From Sphingopyxis sp. (GTDB lineage: Bacteria > Pseudomonadota > Alphaproteobacteria > Sphingomonadales > Sphingomonadaceae), in contig NZ_JADIZJ010000021.1 of assembly GCF_016704835.1 (NCBI RefSeq), positions 1 to 64,000 of the forward strand: a stretch of 64,000 nt of DNA, written 5' to 3'. A program made the translations under genes and the position numbers. Below the pieces are notes generated by a model. The model searched no databases, had not been told where the DNA came from, and saw only the letters and a program-made list of their open reading frames with translations. Shown piece after piece: positions 52,671-62,400 of this stretch. Position 1 is the first letter of the stretch. Every line of letters starts with the position of its first letter.

Positions 52671-54605
52671 TCACCGCCCCGCATGATAAAAATCATGCAC
52701 CGCCTGCGCCACCGCCGCGCTCACCCCCGGCGCCTTCTGCAAATCCTCCAGACTCGCCCCACGCACCGCGCGTGCGGTGCCGAAATGCATCAGCAGTGCT
52801 TTTTTCCGCGACGGCCCGATCCCCGGCACCTCGTCGAGCGGCGACGAACCCATCGCCTTCGACCGCTTCGCCCGGTGCGCGCCGATCGCAAAGCGGTGCG
52901 CCTCGTCGCGCAGCCGCTGGATATAGAACAGCGCCGCATTGTTTGGCGGCAGGGTGAATTCGCGCCCGTCGGGCCAGTAAAAAGTCTCACGCCCGGCATT
53001 GCGATCCGGCCCCTTGGCAACCCCGATGAAGGGCAGATCGTCGATCCCCAGCTCGGCGAACACCCCCGCGACCGCCGACACCTGACCTTTGCCGCCATCG
53101 ATCAGCACCAAGTCGGGCCATTCGCCCTTCGTCCGCTCGGGGTCTTCTTCCAGCGCGCGGGCAAAGCGGCGCTGGAACACCTCGCGCATCATCGCGAAAT
53201 CGTCGCCGGGCATCGTGTCGGCGCGCTTAATGTTGAATTTGCGGTACGCGCCCTTGATCCAGCCCTCCGGCCCCGCGACCACCATCGCACCGAGCGCGTT
53301 GGTGCCCTGGATATGGCTGTTGTCGTAAATCTCGATCCGCTGCGGCGCGGTCTCCAGGTCGAACAACTCCGCCAGTTCGCGGCCCAGCTTGGCTTGCGAG
53401 CTGCTCTCGGCAAGCCGCCGATCGAGCTCCTCGCCGGCGTTGCGCACCGCCTGTTCGAGTAGGCGGCGGCGGTTGCCGCGCTGGGGCACGCTGATCTCGA
53501 CCCTGCGCTCGGCGACTTCGCCCAGCGCCTCAGCGAGCAAACCCATCTCGGCGGGTTCGCGGTCGACGAGGATCGTCTTCGGCGGCGGCACGCCTTCGTA
53601 GAATTGCATCAGGAAGCTCGCCATCACTTCGGCTTCGGGAACCCCCGAAACATGCGCCGGAAAAAAGCTTCGATGCCCCCAATTCTGGCCGCCACGGATG
53701 AAGAAGCCCGCGATGCATAATTGGCCACCTTTGGCAGCGAGCGCAAAGACGTCGGCATCGCCCAGCCCGTTGGCGTGCACCGACTGGCTGCCCTGGATGA
53801 AGGTCAGCGATTTCAGGCGATCGCGCAGCACCGCCGCCTGCTCGAAATCCATCGCCTCGGCCGACTTGGTCATCGCATCGCCGAGGCGTTTCTGGACCGC
53901 CGTCGAGCGGCCCTCCAGAAAATCCTGCGCATCGCCGACCAGCCCGGCATATTCCTCCGTGCCGATCCGGCCGACGCACGGCGCGCTGCACCGCTTGATC
54001 TGATACAACAGGCATGGTCGCGAGCGATTGGCAAAGAAACTGTCGGTACAGCTGCGCAGCAGAAAGGTTTTCTGCAACGCGTTGAGTGTCTTGGCGACCG
54101 ACCCGGCGCTCGCGAATGGCCCATAATAGCGCCCTTTCGCGCGCCTCGCGCCGCGGTGCTTCTGCACCCGGGGAAAATCATGATCCATCCGCAGCAGGAT
54201 GAAGGGGAAACTTTTGTCGTCGCGAAGCAGGACGTTGTACGGCGGGCGATAGCGTTTGATCAGTTGCGCTTCGAGCAGCAGCGCTTCGGCCTCGCTCGTC
54301 GTCGTCACGATCTCCATCGCGCGCGTCTGCGATACCATGCGCTGCAACCGCTGCGGCAACCGCGCGACCTGCGTATAGTTGGTCACCCGGTTCTTGAGTG
54401 CTCGCGCCTTGCCGACATAGAGGACGTCACCGCGCGCATCGAGCATCCGATAGACGCCGGGGCGCGTCGGCAATTTGCGCACAACGCTGCGGATCGCTTC
54501 GGCGCCGCGCTCGAGGTCGGGCTTGTCGTCGGCCTCGCCGCTGCCGCGGATAACGTAAGTCGCCTTCTCTTCGTTAAATCGGTCGGGAGCGTTCGGGCGA
54601 GCCAT
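52671..54605 (-). CDS. uvrC: Excinuclease ABC subunit C
   Basis: 644 aa. The GIY-YIG nuclease domain is seen as RPGVYRMLDARGDVLYVGKA (about 48-67), a UVR coiled-coil as AMDFEQAAVLRDRLKSLTFI (about 225), and the RNase H-like 5'-incision domain as IEIYDNSHIQGTNALGAMVV with LVLIDGGKGQV. A C-terminal HhH region (LDEVPGIGPSRKKALLMHFG) is also present. ATG 54605 is chosen; further in-frame ATGs up to 54656 would overlap the divergent promoter region. It makes both cuts in nucleotide excision repair with UvrAB. Confidence 0.93.
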   Translation of the reverse strand: MARPNAPDRFNEEKATYVIRGSGEADDKPDLERGAEAIRSVVRKLPTRPGVYRMLDARGDVLYVGKARALKNRVTNYTQVARLPQRLQRMVSQTRAMEIVTTTSEAEALLLEAQLIKRYRPPYNVLLRDDKSFPFILLRMDHDFPRVQKHRGARRAKGRYYGPFASAGSVAKTLNALQKTFLLRSCTDSFFANRSRPCLLYQIKRCSAPCVGRIGTEEYAGLVGDAQDFLEGRSTAVQKRLGDAMTKSAEAMDFEQAAVLRDRLKSLTFIQGSQSVHANGLGDADVFALAAKGGQLCIAGFFIRGGQNWGHRSFFPAHVSGVPEAEVMASFLMQFYEGVPPPKTILVDREPAEMGLLAEALGEVAERRVEISVPQRGNRRRLLEQAVRNAGEELDRRLAESSSQAKLGRELAELFDLETAPQRIEIYDNSHIQGTNALGAMVVAGPEGWIKGAYRKFNIKRADTMPGDDFAMMREVFQRRFARALEEDPERTKGEWPDLVLIDGGKGQVSAVAGVFAELGIDDLPFIGVAKGPDRNAGRETFYWPDGREFTLPPNNAALFYIQRLRDEAHRFAIGAHRAKRSKAMGSSPLDEVPGIGPSRKKALLMHFGTARAVRGASLEDLQKAPGVSAAVAQAVHDFYHAGR

Positions 54606-54676
54606 GATTTGCATGTAGGCGATGGTGATGCGAGCCGCCATAGTGTGTAAGGGCAAACGACATGGGAGAGGCCCGT

Positions 54677-55396
54677 ATGGACGTCAGAGGAAAATTGGCG
54701 CTGGTCACCGGTGGCAGCGACGGGATCGGGCGCGAGATTGCACTGCAATTGCAGGGTGCGGGCGCGGATGTGATCGTTACCGGCCGTTCAGTGGAGAAGC
54801 TGCAGGCGATGGCGGCGCTCGGGTTTGGGACGATCGCTGGCGATTTATCGACCGCGGTTGGCGTCGATGCGGTGGTCGGGTGCGTATCGGGCAAGCCGCT
54901 CGCCCTGCTCGTCAACAATGCCGGCGTGGGCAGCGAATATGAGCTCGCTAACGCCGCGACGCTGGAAAGCGCGGCGCATTGCATCCGCACCAACCTTGAT
55001 GCGCCGATCGCGCTCTGCACCCGCTTGCTCCCGACGCTGCGTGCTCAGCCCGAGGCGGCGATCGTCAACGTCACCTCGGGTCTCGCCATTGCGCCGCGGG
55101 CCGGTGGTTCGATCTATTGCGCGACCAAGGCCGGACTGCGCAGCTACACCCAGGCGATCCGTCATCTGCTCAAGGACAGCAATGTCCACGTGATCGAGGC
55201 GCTGCCACCCGTCGTCGAAACCAACATGACCGCGGGCCGTGGCGGCAAGAAGATGAGCGCACACGACTGCGCCGCCGAAATCGTCCGCGGTATCAGGACC
55301 GGCAAAAGTGAGGTCAATGCCGGGATGGTGAAGATTTTGCAGTTCGTCCACAGCATCTCGCCGGCATTAGCGCGGCGGATCATGATCAAGTTCTGA
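54677..55396 (+). CDS. Short-chain dehydrogenase/reductase, DltE-like
   Basis: 239 aa. The NAD(P)-binding Rossmann fold shows TGGSDGIGREIALQL, then NNAGVGSEYE, and the catalytic S...YxxxK as VTSGLAIAPRAGGSIYCATK. The start ATG 54677 follows GGAGAGG. It is divergent from uvrC. Family members are named DltE-type, but the substrate cannot be predicted. A downstream GST follows on the same strand. Confidence 0.88.
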   Translation: MDVRGKLALVTGGSDGIGREIALQLQGAGADVIVTGRSVEKLQAMAALGFGTIAGDLSTAVGVDAVVGCVSGKPLALLVNNAGVGSEYELANAATLESAAHCIRTNLDAPIALCTRLLPTLRAQPEAAIVNVTSGLAIAPRAGGSIYCATKAGLRSYTQAIRHLLKDSNVHVIEALPPVVETNMTAGRGGKKMSAHDCAAEIVRGIRTGKSEVNAGMVKILQFVHSISPALARRIMIKF

Positions 55397-55407
55397 GGGT
55401 CGCGCGA

Positions 55408-56066
55408 ATGATCACATTATACGGCGGCGCGGCTTCCGCGTCGCGTGGTTGCTCGAAGAAATGGGAATCTCATACCGCCTGCGGCAGGTCGACATCCTCT
55501 TCGGGCTCGAACAGGACACCGAGTTCCTGGCAATCAACCCCGCCGGTTTCATTCCTGCGATCGAGGATGGCGACACTATAATGGTCGAATCGATCGCGAT
55601 CATGGAATATCTGCTCGCGCGCCACGGCCCGGACCCCCTTGCGCTCACACCGGACGATCCCGCGTTCTCCGCCTATCAGCAGTTTCTGCACTTGGGCGAG
55701 GCTGGCCTTGCCGGGCCGATCAACGCCATAGTCGCGACCAATATCCTCGCCCCCGAGGCCGATCGGCACAACTGGACCATGGGTTGGGCGCTCGACCTTT
55801 TCAAAAGTCGCCTCGGTCTCGTGACCCGCCAGCTTGCCAGCACGCCGTATATCGCGGGCGACCGTTTCACCGCCGCCGACATATCCGTGACCTATGCCCT
55901 CGAATTTGCTCAGCGCACCATTGGCTTCGCGTTCGGCGCTGTGGAACTGGACTATATCGCGCGGAGCGCGGCGCGTGAAGGTTACCGCCGCGCGATGGAC
56001 CGTTGCCCCGCGACCAAGGCCTGGGTCGTGACCTTGGCCGCCTCGTCACCGGCAAATTGCACCTAA
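55408..56066 (+). pseudogene. Glutathione S-transferase, N-terminal deletion/frameshift
   Basis: ATG 55408 gives MITLYGGA, the usual GST start. The rest (GFRVAWLLEEMGISYRLRQV through to the C-terminal domain ending ASSPANCT) lies in another frame from about 55431. Compared with the usual spacing between the first strand and FRVAWLLEE, about three residues plus one base are missing, so a small deletion of about 10 bases, or one base, removed the catalytic Ser/Cys/Tyr region. The C-terminal helical domain (TPYIAGDRFTAADISVTYAL) is complete. It lies 11 bases after the SDR gene. Confidence 0.7.
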
Positions 56067-56076
56067 CAAGCAAAAC

Positions 56077-56096
56077 GCCCGCGGAAATCCGCGGGC
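56077..56096 (-). terminator. Terminator of the atp operon
   Basis: GCCCGCGG-attt-CCGCGGGC is a perfect eight-base-pair hairpin on the minus strand, followed by GTTTT. It lies directly after atpF. It may also stop transcription from the GST on the plus strand. Confidence 0.75.
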
Positions 56097-56123
56097 GCTC
56101 TGTTGTCGGCCATGCTGGAGTGA

Positions 56124-56657
56124 TCAGCCCTTGGCGACGCCGGCGATAGCCTGATCGACCAGTGTCTTGTCGGCCTTGGCGTCATGCTTCTCCGCAATCA
56201 GCGCCGCCGCCGCCGCGGTCGCGGCCTTTGCGGTCGCAGCGCGGACTTCGGTCAGCGCCGTCGCTTCGGCCGCTGCAATGCGATCCTCGGCCATCTGCTT
56301 GCGGCGAGCGATCAGCGCGGTGGCGTCGGCCTTGGCCTTGGCGACCAGCGTTTCGGCATCGCTTTCGGCGCGCGCGCGCATAGCCGCGGCTTCCTTCACC
56401 GCACCGGCGAGCTTCGCTTCATATTCGGCTTTGAGCGATTCGGCATCGAGCCGCAGTCGTTCGGCTTCGTTCAGTTGCTTTGAAATTTCGGCAATCTTGT
56501 TGTCGAGCATGCCCGCGATAAACGCTGGCACCTTCTTCCACAACAGGATGGCTATGAAGATCGCCATCGCAATCGACACCCATACGGTTGCCGTGATGAC
56601 ACCGAAGGACGCCGGCTCAGCGACCGCTTCGGAAAGGATCAGCGCAAAATCAGCCAT
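56124..56657 (-). CDS. atpF: ATP synthase F0 subunit b
   Basis: 177 aa. One N-terminal membrane helix (ITATVWVSIAMAIFIAILLW) is followed by a long Ala/Glu/Lys-rich coiled coil (KIAEISKQLNEAERLRLDAE and following) that forms the peripheral stalk. It overlaps the b' gene by 8 bases. Alphaproteobacteria carry both b and b'. Confidence 0.92.
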   Translation of the reverse strand: MADFALILSEAVAEPASFGVITATVWVSIAMAIFIAILLWKKVPAFIAGMLDNKIAEISKQLNEAERLRLDAESLKAEYEAKLAGAVKEAAAMRARAESDAETLVAKAKADATALIARRKQMAEDRIAAAEATALTEVRAATAKAATAAAAALIAEKHDAKADKTLVDQAIAGVAKG

Positions 56658-57147
56658 GGAGCACCGCCTTCACCGCCGCCTGGGCATCCATCGCGCCGAC
56701 CTTCACGCCCGACAGTTTGGCGACAAGGTCGCTGGCGGCTTCCGCCGCAACCGATTCGATTTCGGCCATCGCCGACGTGCGCGCCGCGGCGATGTCGGCT
56801 TCGGCCGCCGAAAGCTTGTCGGCAAGTTCGGCATCGATCTTGGCCAGACGCTTTTCAGCATCCTTCGCAGCCTTGTCCTTCGCGTCCGTTACCGCTTTTT
56901 GCGCAGCGGCGCGACTGGCATCGCTCTGCTGGCGATAGCTTTCCTCCAGGGTGTCGGCAGCGGCGTGCGCGGATTTCGCCGCTGCCAGGTCGTCGGCCAC
57001 CTTGCGGTCGCGCGCGTCCACCGTCGCCTCGATCTTCGGCAGCATGCCGCGGCCGATGACGAAAAAGACGAAGCCGAAGGTCAGCAGCACCCAGAAAATC
57101 TGCGATGCGGCGTACCAGCTTTCAGCAAATTGGCTGATTTGAGGCAT
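56650..57147 (-). CDS. ATP synthase F0 subunit b'
   Basis: 165 aa. A single membrane span (SQIFWVLLTFGFVFFVIGRG) precedes a coiled coil (KIEATVDARDRKVADDLAAA). The companion of subunit b in the heterodimeric stalk, often named atpG or atpF'. Follows atpE with a 72-base gap. Confidence 0.9.
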   Translation of the reverse strand: MPQISQFAESWYAASQIFWVLLTFGFVFFVIGRGMLPKIEATVDARDRKVADDLAAAKSAHAAADTLEESYRQQSDASRAAAQKAVTDAKDKAAKDAEKRLAKIDAELADKLSAAEADIAAARTSAMAEIESVAAEAASDLVAKLSGVKVGAMDAQAAVKAVLHG

Positions 57148-57219
57148 GGATTTACTCGACCGACAAAAGAAAAGCAGTCGCGGGGCCCGACTCTAGCGAG
57201 CAGGCCCCGCAGACGAAAA

Positions 57220-57450
57220 TCAGGCTGCCTTGAGGTACAGCAGGATCGCGATCAGGAACGACAGCAGGCCGAGAAGTTCGGCGGCGGCGAAGCCGATGAA
57301 CAGGCGGCCCTGCTGGCCGTCGGCCGCACCCGGGTTGCGCAGCGCGCTCTCGAGGAAGCTGCCGAACACATTGCCCACACCGATGGCGGCCATACCGGCA
57401 CCAATAGCGGCCAGACCGGCGCCGATGAGCGAAGCTGCTTGAACGTCCAT
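57220..57450 (-). CDS. atpE: ATP synthase F0 subunit c
   Basis: 76 aa, two hydrophobic helices joined by the polar loop [14 protein letters not shown]. The ion-carrying carboxylate is the Glu in [13 protein letters not shown] of helix 2. The helix-1 motif [18 protein letters not shown] is glycine-rich as expected. Several copies form the rotor ring. It lies between atpB and the b' gene. Confidence 0.95.
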   Translation of the reverse strand: MDVQAASLIGAGLAAIGAGMAAIGVGNVFGSFLESALRNPGAADGQQGRLFIGFAAAELLGLLSFLIAILLYLKAA

Positions 57451-57492
57451 TGTATAACTCCTTGGGAAAAACGTCGATTAAACGGTTGAAAA

Positions 57493-58272
57493 TCAGTGAA
57501 GGTTGATCGCGTCATTGAGATAGAGCGACGTGAGTAGTGCAAAAACATAGGCCTGGATCCCCGCGACCAGCAACTCGAGGCCGCTGATCCCAACCATCAG
57601 TGCCATGCTGGGGATGCCGACACCAAGGCCAATCGCCGGGCTGGCGGCGAGACCGTCGATGATAAAGGAGGCAAACACCTTCATCAGCACGTGACCCGCG
57701 GTCATTGCGACAAACAAACGCAGAGCGAGACTGAAAGGACGGACCATGAACGATACCAGCTCGATCACCGGGATCAGCCACAGCAGCCACCAAGGCGTGC
57801 CGTGCGGGACGAACAGCGAGAAAAAGTGGAGGCCGTGGCGCCAGAAACCCACGATCAACACGATCGCGAAGCTGAGGATCGCGAGGAAACCGGTGATCGT
57901 GAAGTGGCTCGTCACGGTGAAGGGATGGACGCCGAAAAGCCCTAGGGGCGCAAGGCCGATGAGGTTGAGCATCAGGATAAACATGAAAAGCGAGAACACA
58001 TAAGGCGTATATTTGCGGCCCTCGGGACCGATATTCGCGTTCATCATGCTTGAGATGAAGCCGGTGAAGCCTTCAACCGCAACCTGCCAGCGACCAGGAA
58101 CGAGCTGACGCTTCATGCCGCCGATCATGAAAATCCAGAGCAGCAGGCCCGCGACGATCATCCACATCGCACTCGTCGTAAAAGCAACCTCATGACCCCC
58201 GACATGGAACATGTCGAACATCTTCTGCACCTCGAACTGGTGCATTGGGTCCACTTTGCCTTGATCCGCCAC
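57493..58272 (-). CDS. atpB: ATP synthase F0 subunit a
   Basis: 259 aa with five to six membrane spans. The essential arginine region is PFSLALRLFVAMTAGHVLMK; ELLVAGIQAYVFALLTSLYL is the last-span signature. It forms the half-channels for protons against the c-ring. Preceded by atpI with a 33-base gap. Confidence 0.95.
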   Translation of the reverse strand: MADQGKVDPMHQFEVQKMFDMFHVGGHEVAFTTSAMWMIVAGLLLWIFMIGGMKRQLVPGRWQVAVEGFTGFISSMMNANIGPEGRKYTPYVFSLFMFILMLNLIGLAPLGLFGVHPFTVTSHFTITGFLAILSFAIVLIVGFWRHGLHFFSLFVPHGTPWWLLWLIPVIELVSFMVRPFSLALRLFVAMTAGHVLMKVFASFIIDGLAASPAIGLGVGIPSMALMVGISGLELLVAGIQAYVFALLTSLYLNDAINLH

Positions 58273-58305
58273 GCGATACCTCGCCTAAATCCCAGTAACC
58301 CAGCG

Positions 58306-58635
58306 TCAATCCGGCTTTTTTGGCCGGACATTCGCAATCCGAAATATATTCCTGAAGGCGACCGCTATTCCGAGGAACAGTACCACCAACAGGCCCCAGG
58401 GAGCGGTGCCGGCAAAATGATCGATCGTCCAACCGACCAAAGCACCGCCACCCATTCCGCCCAGCAGTTCGGCCAGAACGCGGTTGCCGAGCCTATAACT
58501 GGCATCGGATTCCGGTCCGGCGTTCACCGCGGTCCGCTTCGCCTCTGCGGCTTCGGCCCGGTCCAATCGCTCGTTGAGCGAGACCAGGCGCGAATCCTCC
58601 GAGCCAAGTTCCGGATCGCTGCCGTTCCCCGTCAT
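58306..58635 (-). CDS. atpI: ATP synthase assembly protein AtpI
   Basis: 109 aa. A charged N-terminus is followed by two membrane spans (RVLAELLGGMGGGALVGWTI and APWGLLVVLFLGIAVAFRNI). AtpI heads the F0 operon and helps c-ring assembly or Mg2+ supply. The operon order atpI-B-E-b'-b is the alphaproteobacterial F0 layout; the F1 genes are not in the window. Confidence 0.88.
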   Translation of the reverse strand: MTGNGSDPELGSEDSRLVSLNERLDRAEAAEAKRTAVNAGPESDASYRLGNRVLAELLGGMGGGALVGWTIDHFAGTAPWGLLVVLFLGIAVAFRNIFRIANVRPKKPD

Positions 58636-58778
58636 TTTGTGCCATCCTCCTGAAACAGAACCGGAAAGCCCCGATTCCGCCTGCGAAAAAAGGCCCGAAA
58701 ATTCGGGGGACCCCTAAGGCGCGGTCCGTTTAGGAATGACGCCCGATTAAGTCAATGCTTGTGCGCAGGCGCACAAAA

Positions 58779-58808
58779 ATGCCGCCGCGTTTAGGGGCGC
58801 GGCGGCAT
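58779..58808 (-). terminator. Rho-independent terminator after ydbL
   Basis: ATGCCGCCGCG and CGCGGCGGCAT form an 11-bp stem around eight loop bases, followed on the minus strand by TTTTTGT. It lies 36 bases past the ydbL stop and separates this operon from atpI. Confidence 0.85.
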
Positions 58809-58844
58809 GTGGCGCCCGCGGGCGCCCTTGAACGATGGAACGGC

Positions 58845-59249
58845 TTACGGGCAGCTGGCGTTGCGAACCGGCGGACTGTCGTCGCGGGTCAGCCAGCGAC
58901 CGTCGGGGGCCTGATATTTCTCGCCCGGCTTGGTGTTGGCGATCAGGTTGCAGCCACTGGTAAAGGCGAATTGCTCCACCGTGCTACCGGTCGCCTGCGC
59001 GCGCTCGGTATAGGCCGCCTTGCGCTTGATGTTCAGGTCCTGCACCAAAGCGCGGATCGCCGGAGTCGGGGTGCTGGCAAAGCCCAGATAGCCGTCGGGC
59101 TGCTCGCCGATCTGGCCCGCGGCGCGCGCCGCGGCATAGGCAGGATCGCGTTGCGCCATCGCCGACGGCACCGCGAGCGCAACAGCGGCGGTCGCCGCAA
59201 TCGCAGCAAGCGCAAGTCCGGTCGGTTTCCACATCTTAAAACGCATCAT
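58845..59249 (-). CDS. ydbL: YdbL-family periplasmic protein (DUF1318)
   Basis: 134 aa. The signal peptide (GLALAAIAATAAVALAVPSAMAQ region) is followed by the DUF1318 core (AARAAGQIGEQPDGYLGFAS, then IRALVQDLNIKRKAAYTERA). In E. coli YdbL assists the YdbH-YnbE bridge that moves phospholipids to the outer membrane. Third gene of the ydbH-ynbE-ydbL operon, 14 bases after ynbE. Confidence 0.88.
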   Translation of the reverse strand: MMRFKMWKPTGLALAAIAATAAVALAVPSAMAQRDPAYAAARAAGQIGEQPDGYLGFASTPTPAIRALVQDLNIKRKAAYTERAQATGSTVEQFAFTSGCNLIANTKPGEKYQAPDGRWLTRDDSPPVRNASCP

Positions 59250-59263
59250 GTCATTCCCTGTGT

Positions 59264-59479
59264 TCAGAATATCTCGCTATTCTGCTCGATGAGCTTCTTG
59301 GCATCGCCATCCAGTCTGTACACCACTTCCTGACGAATGTTGATGTTCAGGTTGATTTCGATCGGCTTGTCGGGCGTTTCGATCTGCACACAGCCGGTTA
59401 AGGCCGCAGCACCGATCAGAACTGCCAGACTGTGACCGACGATGGCCCGCCTCCTTGCTCCTGTCTTGGGTGTGTTCAT
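59264..59479 (-). CDS. ynbE: YnbE-family lipoprotein
   Basis: 71 aa. The signal ends in a lipobox (LTGC), so the protein is an outer-membrane lipoprotein. The mature part (IEINLNINIRQEVVYRLDGD) contains the beta strand that extends the YdbH beta-sheet in E. coli. Its ATG overlaps the ydbH stop (ATGA). Confidence 0.9.
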   Translation of the reverse strand: MNTPKTGARRRAIVGHSLAVLIGAAALTGCVQIETPDKPIEINLNINIRQEVVYRLDGDAKKLIEQNSEIF

Positions 59480-62400
59480 CGCATGGGCTCGCTTTCTGGA
59501 GGCTGAACGGTGGTGGACCGGGCCTTTTCGGCCGCTTCGGCTTCTTCCTGCGCGCGCATCAGTGCGGGCAGATTCTGTTCGATCAGCAGCGACGGATCGT
59601 AAAACCCCTTCGCCGAGGTCAGCAGTTGGCGGAACGGCGCCGTAATCTTCACATTAAAAACCAACGGGATTCTGGCGACCGCAGTGGTTAGGAAATTGCG
59701 CGACGCGCCTTCGCCCTGCCCCACGCCGCCAAAGCGGATATCGGTCACCATCTCGCCGTCGAGATCCCCGTTCAAAATGATCGTGAGATCGTCATATTTG
59801 AGACTGCGCAGCGCGCCAAAGGCAAAGTTGGCGATGACCCCCAAATTGCGGTTCGACAATTCGCCGACGTAGGCGAGCGTCCCGCCGCCCTCGCGCGAAT
59901 CGATCCGCCCGCCGACGATACGCCCGCCCAGCCCGCTGAACTCAACCGGCAGCGTCCCGTCGAACTTGCCCGTCGCGTTGATATTGTCGAACCCGAAGCT
60001 TTGCAGGAACACCGCGGCGTCGACCCCGACGATGTCGAACGACAGCCGCCGCGTCTGCTCGGCGCCGAAATCGAGTGTTGTCGGGTGAAGCAGCAATTGC
60101 CCGCCGGCAAATGGCCAGCTGCCTCCCTCGACCCTGACCCGATTGTCCCCGAGCAGCTGATATTCGATCTCGCCGTCGAGGACCGGGATGCCGGGATTGA
60201 TTTCCTTGATCCGCGCGACCTGTCCGGGCGCGGACCTCAAGCCGATCAAATCGTCAAAGGTCAGCGTCGAGGTCAGTCCGCTCACCGGGCCGAACGCGGC
60301 GGCCAGACTGGCGTCGGCGGTCGCAAAAGTGCCGCGGCTGGTAACCCCGTCGGCGGTCCAATCGATCCGCCCATCGCCCACCACCGAACCCTGGACATTG
60401 GCGACGACACCCAGCGCCAGGCTGGTCAACTGATCGGGCTGGAACCGCTCGTCGAACCGCAGTTCCTTGACGAGCAAGTCCGCCCAGCCGCTTCCATCCG
60501 CGAACCGATGGCGAATGATCGTGTCGAGAATTTTCGTGCCGGTCTTTTGCTCACTGAACGCTGCCCTGGCATTGATCACGCCATCGGCGAAGCGCAGCGT
60601 CGCATCGTTGCTGATCAACGGCGCAAAGCGCGCCTCGGGGGCGGCATCGGTCAGCAACAGCCCGCCATCGAGCGTCAGCGCGCCGTCCGCCCAGCGCCAT
60701 CCGCCCGCAATTTCGCCCAAGTTCAGCGGCACCGCGCCGATCTTGGCGCTGGCACCGCGCAAGTCACCCGCCATGCCCTGCGCGGTGGCGCGTCCGGCAA
60801 TGCCCTGGGCACTGAAGCGCGTGAGGCTGTCCCCCTCTCCCAGCCGGAAATCGGCGAGCGCGAGCGTCCAGCGCATCGCGGTCAAGTCGATGTTCGCCGG
60901 GCCGCTGCTCACTGCGAACGGCGAGCTGCCGCTGGTGCCGCGCAGATTGATGCCCGGAATGCGGATCTGCCCGCGCAGCCCGCCCGGACCTGCGCTGAGC
61001 AAAGGCGCTCCGGCGCGGCTGCACACGTCGATCGCGCTTCGGTCAATCTGGAAGCCCGATATTGTGACACGGTCCGCGCTCACCCGGCTGCATCCGCCGT
61101 TCAGTGCGAACGAGCCAGTCGGGGCGACAAAGCCGTTTAACGGGACGCTCAACCGCTCGATCTGCCCGCCAGCCAATGGCCCCGACACGTCGGCACGCGT
61201 CGCGAAGCGCAGCAGGCCGGTACGGTCGCCCGAAAAGCGCACCGGCGCCAGCGTGAGCCGGGCGCCGCCCGCCTGATAAGAATCGAGGTTAGCAAGTCCC
61301 GTGATCGACCCGTCGCCGCGACGATCGAGGCTGAGCGAACCCGTCGGCAAGTCGTCGCCGCCAAAGCTCCAGCGGCCCGCGGCGAGAAGCGCGGGCTGCG
61401 ACGCTCCGTAAATATAGCTGATGCGGCTGTCGGCGCTGCCGGTGAGGCGCGCGCCGCTCGCGCTTGCCAGTTGCGGTGCGATCAGGTCGATGCGTGCAAA
61501 ACTTCCTTCGCCAGACAGCGTGAAATCGGCGCTACCGCCGACATCGGCCAGCATCCGGCTGAGCGCAGCGCTGGCTTTGGTCGCCAGCGGGCCGAGCGGC
61601 GTTTCGGCAAGGCTGCCGACGCTCTCGGTCAGCGCGCGTCGCATCGCCGGGCTGCCGCTGGCGCGCGCAAATCTGATATGACCGTCGAGCTTCGGCGCGC
61701 CGCTGCCGACAATGCCCCGGGCATCGACGCTCACCGTTGCGGCGGCGACGTCGGCGCCGCGTGCCCTTGCCATATCGGCATCCACGTCGATTTTTGTCGC
61801 GGCCGCGGTGCCTTCGAACTTGGCCAACACGCCCAGGCGATCGGCCTGTAGCGGTCCAGCGACGAGCTGCGCGATACTGGCGTCAGCTTCGCCCTTCCAG
61901 CTTTGCAAATCCTCCGACAGCGACAGATCAAGCGCGATCTGCGGCGACGCAGCGGTTACGCCGCCGTCAACGCACGACAGGCTACGCCCGCGCAAGGGGC
62001 CAACAAGCTGCGGTCGGACATCGCGAACGAGTAGGGTGCCGTAAAAGCTGACGTCGCCGCCGCTGCACCCGGCAGCGATGACCCGCGGTGCGACCAGCGC
62101 CAGCTTGCCAGTGAAGTCCCGGCGCAAATTGCCGCCGCCGTTCAGTGCCGCGCCGACGTTGCCCCATGGCGTTGCGACGCGCGCCCGCGCATCGCGCAAC
62201 ACGACGGTCAGGTCGGGCAAGGCAAAGACATCGGTGCTTGTTGGATCGCGAAATTTGTCGAGCGCCCCGAACGACAGGCGATCATCGACGAAGCGGCCAT
62301 AAAGCCGGACACCCTCGGCGCGGATTTCGGTCACATAGGGGCCAGACCAGCCGTAGCCCAGCAGCACCTCGACCTTTTTCGCGATCAGATCGGGGTTGTT

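Noticed and set aside
60001..61140. 379-codon plus-strand frame inside ydbH
   Set aside because: Shadow of the ydbH repeats with Arg/Gln-rich low-complexity sequence.
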